From Nocardioides sp. cx-173 (GTDB lineage Bacteria > Actinomycetota > Actinomycetes > Propionibacteriales > Nocardioidaceae), in assembly GCF_021117365.1 (NCBI RefSeq), contig NZ_CP088262.1:3102501-3166500 (forward strand): a DNA stretch of 64,000 bases, in the 5' to 3' direction. The notes under the pieces are model-generated. The model did not search any database and was not told where the DNA came from. It worked only from the letters and a program-made list of their open reading frames with translations. Position numbers and translations under genes: made by a program. Below are positions 24,016-32,714 of this stretch, in pieces; the first letter of the stretch is position 1, and every line of letters begins with the position of its first letter.

Positions 24016-24681
24016 TCACGTGGTGCCCGACAGTGCGGAGCTGAACTGGGTGTCGGCCATGACCTCGACGACCGAGCGCCCCTCGCGGACGGCGGCGAGC
24101 ATCGCCTCCTGGCGCGCAACCAGCCGCTCGGCCGCCGCGAGGACGTCGTCGGCCCGGTCGGCCGGGACCACGACCACACCGCTCGCGTCCGCGATGACCA
24201 GGTCGCCGGGTCGCACGCTCACCCCGCCGAAGGAGACCGGCACGTCGGTGGCCCGCTCGACGATCCGGCCACGGGCGGTCACCGGGACGCCGGCACGCGC
24301 GTAGACCGGGAACTGCGCCTCGGTGATCGCGTCGACGTCGCGGCAGGCGCCGTCGATGACGACGCCGCGGATGCCACGCTGCTGGGCGGCCGCCGTGAGG
24401 ATGTCGCCCCAGCACGAGACGTTCGTACGCCCCTGGTTGGCGATGACGATGACGTCCTCGCTGCCGGAGGAGACGACGGTCTGGGTGGCCAGGTGCCGGC
24501 CCCGGACGTCGCCGGCGGCCGCGGCGTCGACGACCTCGACCGTGCGGGCGTAGCCCACGATCTTGGGGATCCCCCACATCGGCCGGATGCCGGTGGTGGC
24601 ACCGGAGATGCCGAGGTGGTCGAGCGCGTCGGAGACGACGCAGCTGTCGAGAGCGCCGAGGCGCTCGAGTGGAGATGTCAT
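24016..24681 (-). CDS. RraA-family protein (HMG/CHA aldolase-like), paralog 3
   Basis: A 221-residue RraA-fold protein with an intact signature GVVIDGACRDVDAI near residue 127, CWGDILTAAAQQRGI before it and GDLVIADASGVVVVPA after it. This is the pattern of divalent-metal pyruvate aldolases such as LigK/GalC. Its ATG overlaps the stop of the Rieske oxygenase by four bases, so it is the aldolase most tightly coupled to ring oxidation. With the LigB-type dioxygenase and the LigJ-like protein upstream it completes a dioxygenase, hydratase, aldolase set. Confidence 0.87.
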   Translation of the reverse strand: MTSPLERLGALDSCVVSDALDHLGISGATTGIRPMWGIPKIVGYARTVEVVDAAAAGDVRGRHLATQTVVSSGSEDVIVIANQGRTNVSCWGDILTAAAQQRGIRGVVIDGACRDVDAITEAQFPVYARAGVPVTARGRIVERATDVPVSFGGVSVRPGDLVIADASGVVVVPADRADDVLAAAERLVARQEAMLAAVREGRSVVEVMADTQFSSALSGTT

Positions 24682-25940
24682 GCGGTCTGTTCCTGTCCTT
24701 GGTGTTGCGCGGCGTTGAAGAGCTCGTCCCAGGTCTGCCCGGCGGTGCCGTCACCCGCGAGTGAGCGCTGCCGGAAGGCGTCGGCCCGCTGGGGCTGCGT
24801 CGGCTCGATGCCCTGGGCCAGCGACTTGGCGGTGCGCAGCATGAGGCGGCGGGCAGCCACGATCGCCCGGTCGGTGGTGCCGAGGTGCTCGGCGTGGCGC
24901 TCGCAGATCGGACCGTCCTGGTCCTCCTGCACCGGCAGGTCCTGGGAGCGGACGCCCATGATCCCGGTGAAGTTCTGCGTCGCCATGACCTCGAGGTCGC
25001 GCAGGTAGTCGTTGTCCATGTTGGCCACCGGGACGAACGTCTCGGGGTCCACCCGCACGTGCAGGCCGAGACCGGACCTCTCCCGCTCGAGCTCCTCGGC
25101 GCTCAGCGGACGGTCGGCGAGCCAGGTCACGGTGAAGCCCCACATCGAGGTGTCGTCGATCGGGATGGCGGCGGTGAAGGTGTAGCGCTCGCCGACGCGG
25201 GCCGGGACGATCGTGGAGGCCGGCATCAGGAACGGCGTGATCCGCCAGTAGCTGCCGCCGTCCGGGAGCGCGCGCTGCGCGACCGCGAGCATGCCCACGG
25301 GCGTCTCGGCGATCGTGTACTCGGGGTTGCCGGTGGTGTCGAAGCGCTTCTGCGGCGCGAAGTCGTGCTCGCCGAGCTCACGGTGCAGGAACTGCACGTG
25401 CGCGGTGTCCAGCTCGCCCTCGATGTTCTGGAAGTAGTTGCACCGCTGGTGGCGCTTGCTGACGTAGGAGTGGCTCTCCGGCAGCAGCGTCCAGTCGTGC
25501 AGGGGGAAGTCGGGCTGCACGTCGGCCGGGCCCAGGTAGGTCCAGATGATGCCGCCGGCCTCGTGGGTCGGATAGGCGACGGCCTTGACCCGGTCCTTGT
25601 ACGTCGAGTCGACCGGCTCGGCCGGCATGTCCAGGCACGCGCCGTCGAAGCCGAACTTCCAGCCGTGGTAGACGCAGCGCAGCCCGTCCTCCTCGTTGCG
25701 GCCCCAGTACAGGTTCGCGTGCCGGTGCGGGCAGCGCGACTCGAGCAGGCCGACCTTGCCGTCCTTGCCGCGGAACGCGATGAGCTTCTCCCCCAGCAGG
25801 CCGACCTTCACGGCCGGGCCGCCCTGCTGGGGGAGCTCGGAGGAGAGGAGGGCGGGGATCCAGAAGCGACGGAACAGCTCGCCCATCGGGGTGCCCCTGC
25901 CCGTCCGGGTCAGTACCTCGTTGTCCTCGACACTGAGCAT
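24678..25940 (-). CDS. Rieske non-heme iron oxygenase, phthalate 4,5-dioxygenase-like oxygenase subunit
   Basis: A 420-residue oxygenase subunit. The N-terminus LSVEDNEVLTRTGRGTPMGE is characteristic of phthalate 4,5-dioxygenase-type enzymes. The Rieske cluster ligands are Cys70, His72, Cys89 and His92 (CPHRH and CVYHGW). The mononuclear iron site is Asp178, His181 and His186 (GELDTAHVQFLH). It uses reduced cofactor from a separate reductase to hydroxylate or demethylate an aromatic acid. No reductase or ferredoxin gene is found in the window, so it must borrow one. It overlaps RraA paralog 3 and follows the amidohydrolase gene by 48 bases. Confidence 0.93.
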   Translation of the reverse strand: MLSVEDNEVLTRTGRGTPMGELFRRFWIPALLSSELPQQGGPAVKVGLLGEKLIAFRGKDGKVGLLESRCPHRHANLYWGRNEEDGLRCVYHGWKFGFDGACLDMPAEPVDSTYKDRVKAVAYPTHEAGGIIWTYLGPADVQPDFPLHDWTLLPESHSYVSKRHQRCNYFQNIEGELDTAHVQFLHRELGEHDFAPQKRFDTTGNPEYTIAETPVGMLAVAQRALPDGGSYWRITPFLMPASTIVPARVGERYTFTAAIPIDDTSMWGFTVTWLADRPLSAEELERERSGLGLHVRVDPETFVPVANMDNDYLRDLEVMATQNFTGIMGVRSQDLPVQEDQDGPICERHAEHLGTTDRAIVAARRLMLRTAKSLAQGIEPTQPQRADAFRQRSLAGDGTAGQTWDELFNAAQHQGQEQTA

Positions 25941-25988
25941 GCCGTCCCCCTCCTCGCTCCGTAGTGCAGTGGGTGCGGTGGTCGCCGG

Positions 25989-27044
25989 TCAGGGGGCGAC
26001 GGTCGCGGCGCCTTCGAGGAAGGCCTGGTAGCGACCCGCGCGCGCCATCCCGGGGACGACCTTCAGGGGGTTGTCGTGGAGGATCCGGGTCCGGTCCTCG
26101 TCGGACAGGAACCCGAAGGAGTCCAGGACGGGCACCAGGTCGTCCGACGTGCGACCGGTCTCCGGGCGCACGGCGCCGCCGGAGCCGGGGGCCTCGGTGC
26201 CGAAGACCATGCGCGGGACGCCCCGCTGCTTGATCGCGGCCTCGAGGAAGTTCAGGTCGTAGCCGCAGCTGTCGTAGAACAGGTTCTCCGACAGGTCCTT
26301 CTGCGCGATGTGCTGGTCGGTCGAGATGAACCGGTCCAGTGCGCCGCCGCAGTGGCAGATGATGATCCGCAGACGCGGGAACCGCTCGAAGACGTCACCG
26401 TGGCTGAGGAACTGCCCGGCGAGGTACTGCTCGGTGAGGAACGCGAGCTGGTAGTTCATCGGGACGTCGCGGAAGCGCGGGTCCAGGGTGTTGGTGCCGT
26501 GCACGATCAGCGGGATGTCGTAGTCCTGCGCCGCGGCGTACAGGTCGTCGAACCACCGGCTGTCCATGCCCGGCTGCTCGCGCGTGCCGCTGACGTCCGG
26601 GGAGACGTACGCCGCCACGAAGCCGAGCTCGTTGACACAGCGGTCCAGCTCGGCCAGGACGTGCTTGGTGTCGGGCTCGCTGGCGATCATCGGCAGCTGC
26701 GCGGCACCGACGAAGCGGTCGGGGTGGAACGACACCTGCTGGGCGATCATGTCGTTGACATAGCGGGCCCAGCCCGGCGTGATGTGCGGCTCCATCCAGC
26801 CGAACTGCAGGTAGGGGCGCGGGCCGAGGACCTGGACGTCGATGTTGCGGGCGTCGATGTAGTCCACGTGGACCTGCGCCGCCTTGCGGAACTCCTCCTC
26901 GGTCGCCCCCTTGCCGCCCTGCTTGCCGATGTTGCTGGGCATCGGCTGGTTCGAGCCGAGCATCGCGACCGCCATGTAGTAGGCGGCCGGCGGCGCGGAG
27001 ACGTGACCGTGCACGTCGAGCACCAGGGTGTCCTTGTAAGCCAT
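25989..27044 (-). CDS. Amidohydrolase-superfamily protein, LigJ/ACMSD-like
   Basis: A 351-residue TIM-barrel protein of the COG2159 group, which includes 4-oxalomesaconate hydratase (LigJ) and decarboxylases such as ACMSD and gamma-resorcylate decarboxylase. The N-terminal metal motif is DVHGH (10-14). Further sites are IVHGTN (about 184), IIICHCGG (about 238) and the Glu in MVFGTEAPGSG (about 291), where many relatives have Asp. It is flanked by a LigB-type dioxygenase upstream and by a Rieske oxygenase and aldolase paralogs downstream. That favours a hydratase of the oxalomesaconate type, but a decarboxylase cannot be excluded. Confidence 0.85.
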   Translation of the reverse strand: MAYKDTLVLDVHGHVSAPPAAYYMAVAMLGSNQPMPSNIGKQGGKGATEEEFRKAAQVHVDYIDARNIDVQVLGPRPYLQFGWMEPHITPGWARYVNDMIAQQVSFHPDRFVGAAQLPMIASEPDTKHVLAELDRCVNELGFVAAYVSPDVSGTREQPGMDSRWFDDLYAAAQDYDIPLIVHGTNTLDPRFRDVPMNYQLAFLTEQYLAGQFLSHGDVFERFPRLRIIICHCGGALDRFISTDQHIAQKDLSENLFYDSCGYDLNFLEAAIKQRGVPRMVFGTEAPGSGGAVRPETGRTSDDLVPVLDSFGFLSDEDRTRILHDNPLKVVPGMARAGRYQAFLEGAATVAP

Positions 27045-27087
27045 GCGTATTTTCCCTTTCAGGGGTATGTGGAGAGGAGGTGACCGG

Positions 27088-28080
27088 TCACGCCCAGGAG
27101 GCGAAGGCCATCCCGGTGCCGGTGCCGGCCGGGCTGCGGTAGCCGGGCACGTAGTCGATGACGGTGGCCTGGAGGCCCTCGAGCATGCCGGCGGCCGTGA
27201 CCCAGTTGAGGATCTCGGAGTTGCCGGAGCGCATCTGGTTGCGGGGCAGGTCTCCGAAGGACGCCAGGTCCCCCTTGACCAGCCCGTCGAGGACCTGCTG
27301 GTCGAGCTCCTCGTTGATGACGAAGTGGCTCAGGCCGCCGGAGGTGATGACCGCGACGCGCACGCCGGGGGTCCAGGACTCGATCGCCTTGCGGATCACC
27401 TGGCCGAGCTGGAAGCAGCGCGACGCGCTCGGGACGTTCGGCGGGATGTAGGTGTTGATGAAGATCGGCACGATCGGGATGTCGGTGCTGAGGTCCAGGC
27501 GGTAGCGCGGGAACGTGAACGCGTGGCCGAGCGACCGGGTGGACGGCTGCTCGGAGAACTGGAAGACGTCGAACTCGGCCTCGGCCAGGGCCGCGGTCAG
27601 GTGCGCGGCCAGCTTGCCGTCGGTCTTGTTGATGTTGCGGGACTCGCCGTGGGCGGCCCATTGCGCGGCCTTCAGACCGGGCGCCAGCTTCTCGAGCGCC
27701 TCGCCCGTGCGCGGCTCGTCCCACAGCTCGTCGCCGTGGAACAGCGCGAAGGTCGGCACTCCCTCGGCCTGGAACAGCTCCCACTGGTCATCGCCGATGA
27801 CGAGCGCGACGTCGGGCTTCGCCTCGACCAGCAGGCGCTTGAGCTCGTCGATGCCCTTCTGGGTGCGCTCGTACTTCGCCTCCCACACCTCGTTGGTCAG
27901 CTGCTCGGCGACGTGCGGGTCGACGCTCTCGAGCAGCTCCTCGTAGGTGTGGAACTCACCGTCCTTGCCCAGCAGCGCGCTGGAGCGCTTGTCGCGCGCA
28001 CCGTGGTCGTCCCACATGTCTGCGCCCGAGCTCAGCTGGGGGGTGTGGGAAGCAGCGAGTCCTACGACGATCTCCGCCAT
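27088..28080 (-). CDS. Class III (LigB-type) extradiol ring-cleavage dioxygenase
   Basis: A 330-residue LigB-superfamily dioxygenase. GLAASHTPQL (about residues 7-16) holds the first iron His. GDDQWELF (about 95), the block FINTYIPPNVPSASRC (about 210) and TSGGLSHFVI (about 246) follow family order, and the C-terminus has SEILNW. This class cleaves protocatechuate, gallate and related catechols. The ATG at 28080 lies 6 bases after GAGGAAA and is preferred to the in-frame ATG 18 bases upstream. It is the first catabolic gene of the module, behind the IclR gene. There is no LigA-like small subunit. Confidence 0.9.
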   Translation of the reverse strand: MAEIVVGLAASHTPQLSSGADMWDDHGARDKRSSALLGKDGEFHTYEELLESVDPHVAEQLTNEVWEAKYERTQKGIDELKRLLVEAKPDVALVIGDDQWELFQAEGVPTFALFHGDELWDEPRTGEALEKLAPGLKAAQWAAHGESRNINKTDGKLAAHLTAALAEAEFDVFQFSEQPSTRSLGHAFTFPRYRLDLSTDIPIVPIFINTYIPPNVPSASRCFQLGQVIRKAIESWTPGVRVAVITSGGLSHFVINEELDQQVLDGLVKGDLASFGDLPRNQMRSGNSEILNWVTAAGMLEGLQATVIDYVPGYRSPAGTGTGMAFASWA

Positions 28081-28208
28081 CGAGGTTTCCTCTCTCATCG
28101 TCGATCAGGGGATGTGACCACCCTCCTGTGACCGGCGACGAGGCTCCAGAGGTCCTCGCACCCAGCGGAAGCCGTCCTCAGCGGGCGAGGGATCGCTCCC
28201 GGGCGCGC

Positions 28209-28958
28209 TCAGCGGTTCGCGGCCGCCGTGAGGTGGACGTCGGCCTCGAGCAGCGCGGCGATGTCCGCGCTGCACTCGCGCATCGGCTCGCGGAACTCGC
28301 CGAGGCGCTCGGGCACCAGTCGATGCGCGGGCCCCGAGACGGTGATGACCGCGGCGAGCCGGCCGTCCGGGTGGCACACGCTCGTCGCCGCCGCGACGAC
28401 GCCGTCCTCGAGCTCACCGAAGGAGACCGCCCACTGCTCGTCCCTCATGAGGTCCAGCTCGGCCACCGTGGGGGCGTGCCGGTCACCCTGTCGGGCCAGC
28501 TCCGCGAGGACCGCCCGCCGCCGAGCATCGCCGGCGAAGGCCAGCAGGAGCTTGCCGCTCGAGCCGGCCCCCAGCTGGCCAGGACGGCCGAGCGCCACGA
28601 ACGGGCGCAGGGAGTAGTGGGACTCCACCGAGGCGATGCACACCTTGTGGCCGTCCTCGTCCACGTAGAGGTGCACGCTCTCACCGAGCCGGTCCCGTAG
28701 GCGCCGCATCGGTGCCTCGGCGTACGCGCGCAGGTCGTAGCCCTCCGAGGCGATGGCCCCCCAGTACAGAAGGCGAGGCCCGATGGCGTAGCGATCGCCC
28801 TCGCGACGGACGATCCCCAGCGCCGTCAGCTCGCTGAGCATCCGGTGGGTCGACGACTTCGGCATGCCGACTGCGGCGGCCACGTCGCGCAGGCGCAGCG
28901 GGCCCTCGGCCGCGCCGAGGCAGTCGAGGGTCTGGGTCGCCTTCGCGAGCACTGACAC
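28209..28958 (-). CDS. IclR family transcriptional regulator
   Basis: A 249-residue IclR protein. The N-terminal winged helix (LRLRDVAAAVGMPKSSTHRM, about 22-41) is followed by the effector-binding domain, with GSSGKLLLAF near 132. The GTG at 28958 follows AAAGGAAG and gives the usual IclR N-terminus. It is transcribed toward the LigB-type dioxygenase, 128 bases downstream, and probably controls that ring-cleavage operon in response to its substrate. A second IclR gene lies upstream on the same strand. Confidence 0.92.
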   Translation of the reverse strand: MSVLAKATQTLDCLGAAEGPLRLRDVAAAVGMPKSSTHRMLSELTALGIVRREGDRYAIGPRLLYWGAIASEGYDLRAYAEAPMRRLRDRLGESVHLYVDEDGHKVCIASVESHYSLRPFVALGRPGQLGAGSSGKLLLAFAGDARRRAVLAELARQGDRHAPTVAELDLMRDEQWAVSFGELEDGVVAAATSVCHPDGRLAAVITVSGPAHRLVPERLGEFREPMRECSADIAALLEADVHLTAAANR

Positions 28959-29012
28959 GGGTCTTCCTTTGCAGTCGAGCGGTCCTGCCCGGGGGGTCCC
29001 CCGACCGGGGCG

Positions 29013-29393
29013 TCAGCTCCCGAGGACCGCGAGGCACTCCAGCTGGAGCCGCATACCGGTCAGGTTCGCCTCCAGGGTATGCCGAGCGGGGCGACTCTCG
29101 GGGTCGGGAAACAGCTCGAGCCAATGCGGGTTCACGTGGCCGCGGATGTCTCGGTCCGCGACGAAGACGGTCACCTTGGCGACCTCGTCGGGGCTGGCCC
29201 CCGCCGCGTCGAGCACGGCGCGCAGGTTGGCGAACGCCTGGGCCACCTCGGCCGCGGGGTCCTCCGGGATGGTGCCGGTGGCCGGGTCCTTGCCGCTGAT
29301 CCCGCCGGTCATGACGATGCCGTTGACCACCGACGCCATGGGGATCGGCTGCCCACCGTGCCCGAGCCCGGGCACCTCGACGCTACGACGCAT
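29013..29393 (-). CDS. RidA/YjgF-family protein
   Basis: A 126-residue RidA-fold protein with the usual ending, PARHTLEANLTGMRLQLECLAV, corresponding to the R-x-x-V-x-V-x-x-L-P region. The typical Arg-containing motif reads SRPARHT. RidA proteins hydrolyse reactive enamines or imines, and relatives in aromatic operons act as deaminases or isomerases. It starts inside the end of the upstream IclR gene (11-base overlap), so the two are co-expressed. It probably detoxifies or converts an intermediate of the nearby pathway. This is an inference from position. Confidence 0.85.
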   Translation of the reverse strand: MRRSVEVPGLGHGGQPIPMASVVNGIVMTGGISGKDPATGTIPEDPAAEVAQAFANLRAVLDAAGASPDEVAKVTVFVADRDIRGHVNPHWLELFPDPESRPARHTLEANLTGMRLQLECLAVLGS

Positions 29394-30195
29394 CCGACTG
29401 CCTCCGGATCGGCGTGGCGGTCGGGCGACCGGGCCGGGTACGCGCGCCGAGCCCGTGCGAGACGGCACGAGCCGCCTGCCGGACGAGCTGGGTCACGGGC
29501 GCCAGCGCCAGGCGCTCCTCGGGCACCACGACGGAGAGGGTCGAGCGCAGCCCCCCGCCGCTGTCGTAGATCGGCGCGGAGACCCAGGCACGGCCGCCGG
29601 GGCGGCCCCGGGTCACCGCGAGGCCATGGGCCCGGATCTCGGCGAGCGTCTGCAGCAGGAGGAACTCCTTCTCGGCGAGCGCCCGCGGCAGCTTCACGTG
29701 CCCGTCGGCGACGAGCCCGCGCATCTCCGGGACGGGCATGTGCGCCAGGTGGACCAGGCCGGGGGCGATGCTGCCCATCGGGAAGCGCCGGGTCGACTCC
29801 CAGGCCGACCCGCAGGAGCGGCCGGCGATCTGGTCGACCAGGAGCACGTCGTTGCCGTCACGCGAGCCCAGGACGACGATCTCCTGGGTGGCGGAGTACA
29901 GGTCGACCATGTACGGGCGAGCCACGTCGCGGACCTGGCGAGCCCCTGGCACGCCCCAGCCGAGTCGCCACAGGCGCATGCCGAGCCGGTAGCGCCCACG
30001 TCCGGCGCGCTCGATGGCGCCCCACTCGCTGAGGGTGGCGAGCATCCGGTGGACCGTGGCCGGCGGGAGGCCGGTCTGGTCGCAGAGGGTCGAGATGGTC
30101 TGCTCCGGCTCGGGACCCACGAAGCAGTCCAGGATGTCGAACGCCCGTCCCAGGACGGACCGCTTGGCGTCGAGCTCGGGTGTGACGGCCACCAT
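29383..30195 (-). CDS. IclR family transcriptional regulator (second copy)
   Basis: A 270-residue IclR protein. The winged helix contains TISTLCDQTGLPPATVHRML (about 34-53), and the effector domain contains GSIAPGLVHLAHMP and SAPIYDSGGGLRSTLSVV. The ATG at 30195 was preferred to the TTG one codon before. Its end overlaps the RidA gene. A dyad AGTTCC-n7-GGAACT lies 152 bases upstream, between this gene and the divergent thioesterase gene, and is a plausible IclR operator. It may control the thioesterase, acyl-CoA dehydrogenase genes as well as itself. Confidence 0.92.
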   Translation of the reverse strand: MVAVTPELDAKRSVLGRAFDILDCFVGPEPEQTISTLCDQTGLPPATVHRMLATLSEWGAIERAGRGRYRLGMRLWRLGWGVPGARQVRDVARPYMVDLYSATQEIVVLGSRDGNDVLLVDQIAGRSCGSAWESTRRFPMGSIAPGLVHLAHMPVPEMRGLVADGHVKLPRALAEKEFLLLQTLAEIRAHGLAVTRGRPGGRAWVSAPIYDSGGGLRSTLSVVVPEERLALAPVTQLVRQAARAVSHGLGARTRPGRPTATPIRRQSDAS

Positions 30196-30346
30196 CAAAC
30201 TTTTCTCCCATTATTCGGAACGCATGCGGATGGTCGACTGACGGTAGAAGCCGCCTTCACGTGATGTCAACCACTCGAAGGGTACCTCCCTTGCCTCAAG
30301 AACCGCGCAAGGCCGCCATTCCACGTGTTTTCCTCGGGAATCCGTT

Positions 30347-30365
30347 AGTTCCAAATACCGGAACT
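30347..30365. promoter_or_regulatory. Inverted repeat AGTTCC-n7-GGAACT (candidate IclR operator)
   Basis: A perfect 6-bp dyad with a 7-bp AT-rich spacer lies in the 237-bp gap between the divergent IclR gene (start 30195) and thioesterase gene (start 30433). A smaller TTCC-TCG-GGAA dyad lies close by at 30330-30340. The gap (30196-30432) is the most AT-rich promoter region in this part and holds no gene. Confidence 0.5.
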
Positions 30366-30432
30366 TAGGCGATGTTCCATCCCTTGGTACGAGCACCTCG
30401 TCGCCCCCGGCCGCGACTTCTAGCATCAGCCC

Positions 30433-31359
30433 ATGGAGCCTCATCCCGCCGCCTTGGGCGCCGTTGCCCGTACGCGTGCCCTGGGCCTGCACTTCTGGGG
30501 TCAGTTCGTCGGCGTGACCCCGCTGGACCACACGCCCGGTCATACCCGGATGCGACTGGTGCCGGAGTCGACGGTGCTCTCACGAGACACCCGGCTGGAC
30601 CTGCCCGTCGAGGTGACCTCCCTGGTGACGCTGGCCGACCTCTCCCTGGGCTTCGCCATCCGGGCCCAGGGCTCCCGCCACCAGCGACTGGCCACCACCT
30701 CCCTGTCCCTCCAGCTGGTCGCGCGCCCCCGAGGGGCGGTGACCTGCCGCAGCGAGGTCGTGTGGACCTCGGCCGACGCGACGCGCGCCCTCGTGCACGC
30801 CCACCTCACCGACGCCGCCGACGGCCCCGTCGCGGAGGCCCAGGCCTGGTTCCTCACCCTGCCCATCCCCCCGGACGCCGAGGTCACGGCGATGCCGTGG
30901 GAGCGCCGCCCCAGCGCCGTGCCGCGACTCTCGGCGGCCGACCTGACCCCCGAGGAGTCGGCTGCGGTCACCGCGGCCACGATCGCGGCCCAGCGCGCCA
31001 ACGCCCTCGGCTCGCCCGTCGCCCGGGAGCTGCTCGGACTCGAGTGGTCCGAGACCAGCGCCGAGCGGGTCGTCGGCGCGGTCGAGGTCGGACCGCACCT
31101 GGCCAACCGCATCGGCGACGTGCAGGGCGGGGCACTCTTCGGCATCGCCGCGACGGCGGCCGAGCGGCTGATGGGCGAGGGCCTGGAGCTCGCCGACGCC
31201 GGCATGCAGTACCTGCGCCCCGTCCGCGGCTCCCGGCTGAGCGTCACCGCCACCGCGGTGCGTCGCGGGCGCTCGGCCGGCTTCGTCGAGGCCCGCATCG
31301 ACGTCGACGGCCAGACGACGAACGTCGCCCACCTGACCTTCCTCGCCACGACCCGGTGA
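30433..31359 (+). CDS. Double-hotdog thioesterase-like protein
   Basis: A 308-residue protein that reads as two hotdog domains, about 15-145 and 195-308. In the second, HLANRIGDVQGGALFGIAATAAERL matches the HGGxxxxLxD-type active-site helix of PaaI/acyl-CoA thioesterases, with Asp in GDVQGG. The first domain has VEVTSLVTLADLSLGFAIRA in the same place. Such proteins hydrolyse acyl-CoA thioesters. It is followed by an acyl-CoA dehydrogenase gene. The domain split is judged by eye. Confidence 0.78.
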   Translation: MEPHPAALGAVARTRALGLHFWGQFVGVTPLDHTPGHTRMRLVPESTVLSRDTRLDLPVEVTSLVTLADLSLGFAIRAQGSRHQRLATTSLSLQLVARPRGAVTCRSEVVWTSADATRALVHAHLTDAADGPVAEAQAWFLTLPIPPDAEVTAMPWERRPSAVPRLSAADLTPEESAAVTAATIAAQRANALGSPVARELLGLEWSETSAERVVGAVEVGPHLANRIGDVQGGALFGIAATAAERLMGEGLELADAGMQYLRPVRGSRLSVTATAVRRGRSAGFVEARIDVDGQTTNVAHLTFLATTR

Positions 31360-31421
31360 CCAGCCTTCCTCTCTCCGTGGGCGGCTCGACGGCGCGCGGG
31401 CCGATGCCGGAGGCTGGAGCC

Positions 31422-32597
31422 ATGTATCCAGGCAACCCCGACGTGCCCGACGACGTGTTCGCCGACGTCCACCGCCAGGTCGCCGACTTCGTACGCACCC
31501 GCGTGGTGCCGCGCGAGGTCGAGATCATGCGCTCCGACGCGATCCCCGACGACCTGCGCGCGCAGATCGCCGACATGGGCCTGTTCGGCTATGCGATCCC
31601 CCAGGAGTGGGGCGGTCTGGGGCTCGACCTGGTCCAGGACGTCGAGCTGGCGATGGAGCTCGGGTACACCTCGCTGGCCGTTCGCTCGATGCTCGGCACC
31701 AACAACGGCATCGCCGGACAGGTCCTCGTCGGCTTCGGCACCCGGGAGCAGCAGGCCCGGTGGCTGCCGAGGATCGCCTCCGGCGAGATCCTGGCGTCGT
31801 TCGCGCTGACCGAGCCGGGCGCCGGATCCAACCCCGCAGGCCTGCGCACCTCGGCCACCCCCGACGGCGACGGCTGGGTCCTCGACGGCACCAAGCAGTT
31901 CATCACCAACGCACCGCAAGCCGGGCTCTTCGTCGTGTTCGCGAAGCTGCAGCCCGCCCCCGAGTCGGGCAACGGCATCGCGGTGTTCCTGGTCCCCGCG
32001 AACACGGCAGGGCTCTCGGTCGGGGCCAAGGACGCCAAGATGGGCCAGGACGGCTCCAGCACCGCCGACGTCGTGCTTCGCGGCGTCCGGGTCGGGCCCG
32101 AGGCGCTGGTCGGCGGCAGCGCCGAGGTCGGCTACCGCGCGGCGATGACCTCGCTGGCCCGGGGTCGGGTGCACATCGCGGCCCTCGCCGTGGGCTGCGC
32201 ACAGCGGGCGCTCGACGAGTCGGTGGCGTACGCCGCGGCCGCCACGCAGGGTGGCACCCCGATCGGCGACTTCCAGCTGGTGCAGGCGATGCTCGCCGAC
32301 CAGCGCGTCGGCCTGGACGCGGGTCGCGCCCTGGTCCGCGATGCCGCCCGCAAGTACGTGAGCGGCGCGGACCGCCGCGTCGCGCCGAGCGTCGCCAAGC
32401 TGTTCTGCACCGAGATGGCCGGCCGGGCGGCCGACCTGGCCGTCCAGGTGCACGGGGGCGCCGGCTACATGCGCGACGTGCCCGTCGAGCGGCTCTACCG
32501 CGACGTGCGGCTGCTGCGCCTCTACGAGGGCACCAGCGAGATCCAGCGGCTGATCATCGGCGGCGCGCTCGTGCGTGACGCGAAGGCGGCGCAGTGA
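31422..32597 (+). CDS. Acyl-CoA dehydrogenase
   Basis: A 391-residue acyl-CoA dehydrogenase, normal length. FALTEPGAGSNPAGLRT near 126 binds FAD, QVHGGAGYMRD near 345 is the C-terminal signature, and the catalytic Glu lies in LYEGTSEIQR near 370. The ATG at 31422 follows GGAGG by 8 bases. ATG at 31404 and a GTG overlapping the thioesterase stop (31356) are alternatives. It forms an operon with the thioesterase, and the zinc alcohol dehydrogenase follows. Oxidation of a short or branched acyl-CoA is likely. Electrons would go to ETF, which is not encoded here. Confidence 0.92.
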   Translation: MYPGNPDVPDDVFADVHRQVADFVRTRVVPREVEIMRSDAIPDDLRAQIADMGLFGYAIPQEWGGLGLDLVQDVELAMELGYTSLAVRSMLGTNNGIAGQVLVGFGTREQQARWLPRIASGEILASFALTEPGAGSNPAGLRTSATPDGDGWVLDGTKQFITNAPQAGLFVVFAKLQPAPESGNGIAVFLVPANTAGLSVGAKDAKMGQDGSSTADVVLRGVRVGPEALVGGSAEVGYRAAMTSLARGRVHIAALAVGCAQRALDESVAYAAAATQGGTPIGDFQLVQAMLADQRVGLDAGRALVRDAARKYVSGADRRVAPSVAKLFCTEMAGRAADLAVQVHGGAGYMRDVPVERLYRDVRLLRLYEGTSEIQRLIIGGALVRDAKAAQ

Positions 32598-32714
32598 CGC
32601 GGCCCCACGACGTACCCGACCGGCACGGTGCTGCGGAGCGCCGGCCCGGCCGATGTGACGATGGGGTCCCCCACCCCGCCTGACCTAGGCACGCACCCCA
32701 CGGAGGAGCACCCC

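Noticed and set aside
30540..32453. Minus-strand reading frame of 637 codons
   Set aside because: Antisense to the thioesterase and acyl-CoA dehydrogenase genes, without recognisable domains.
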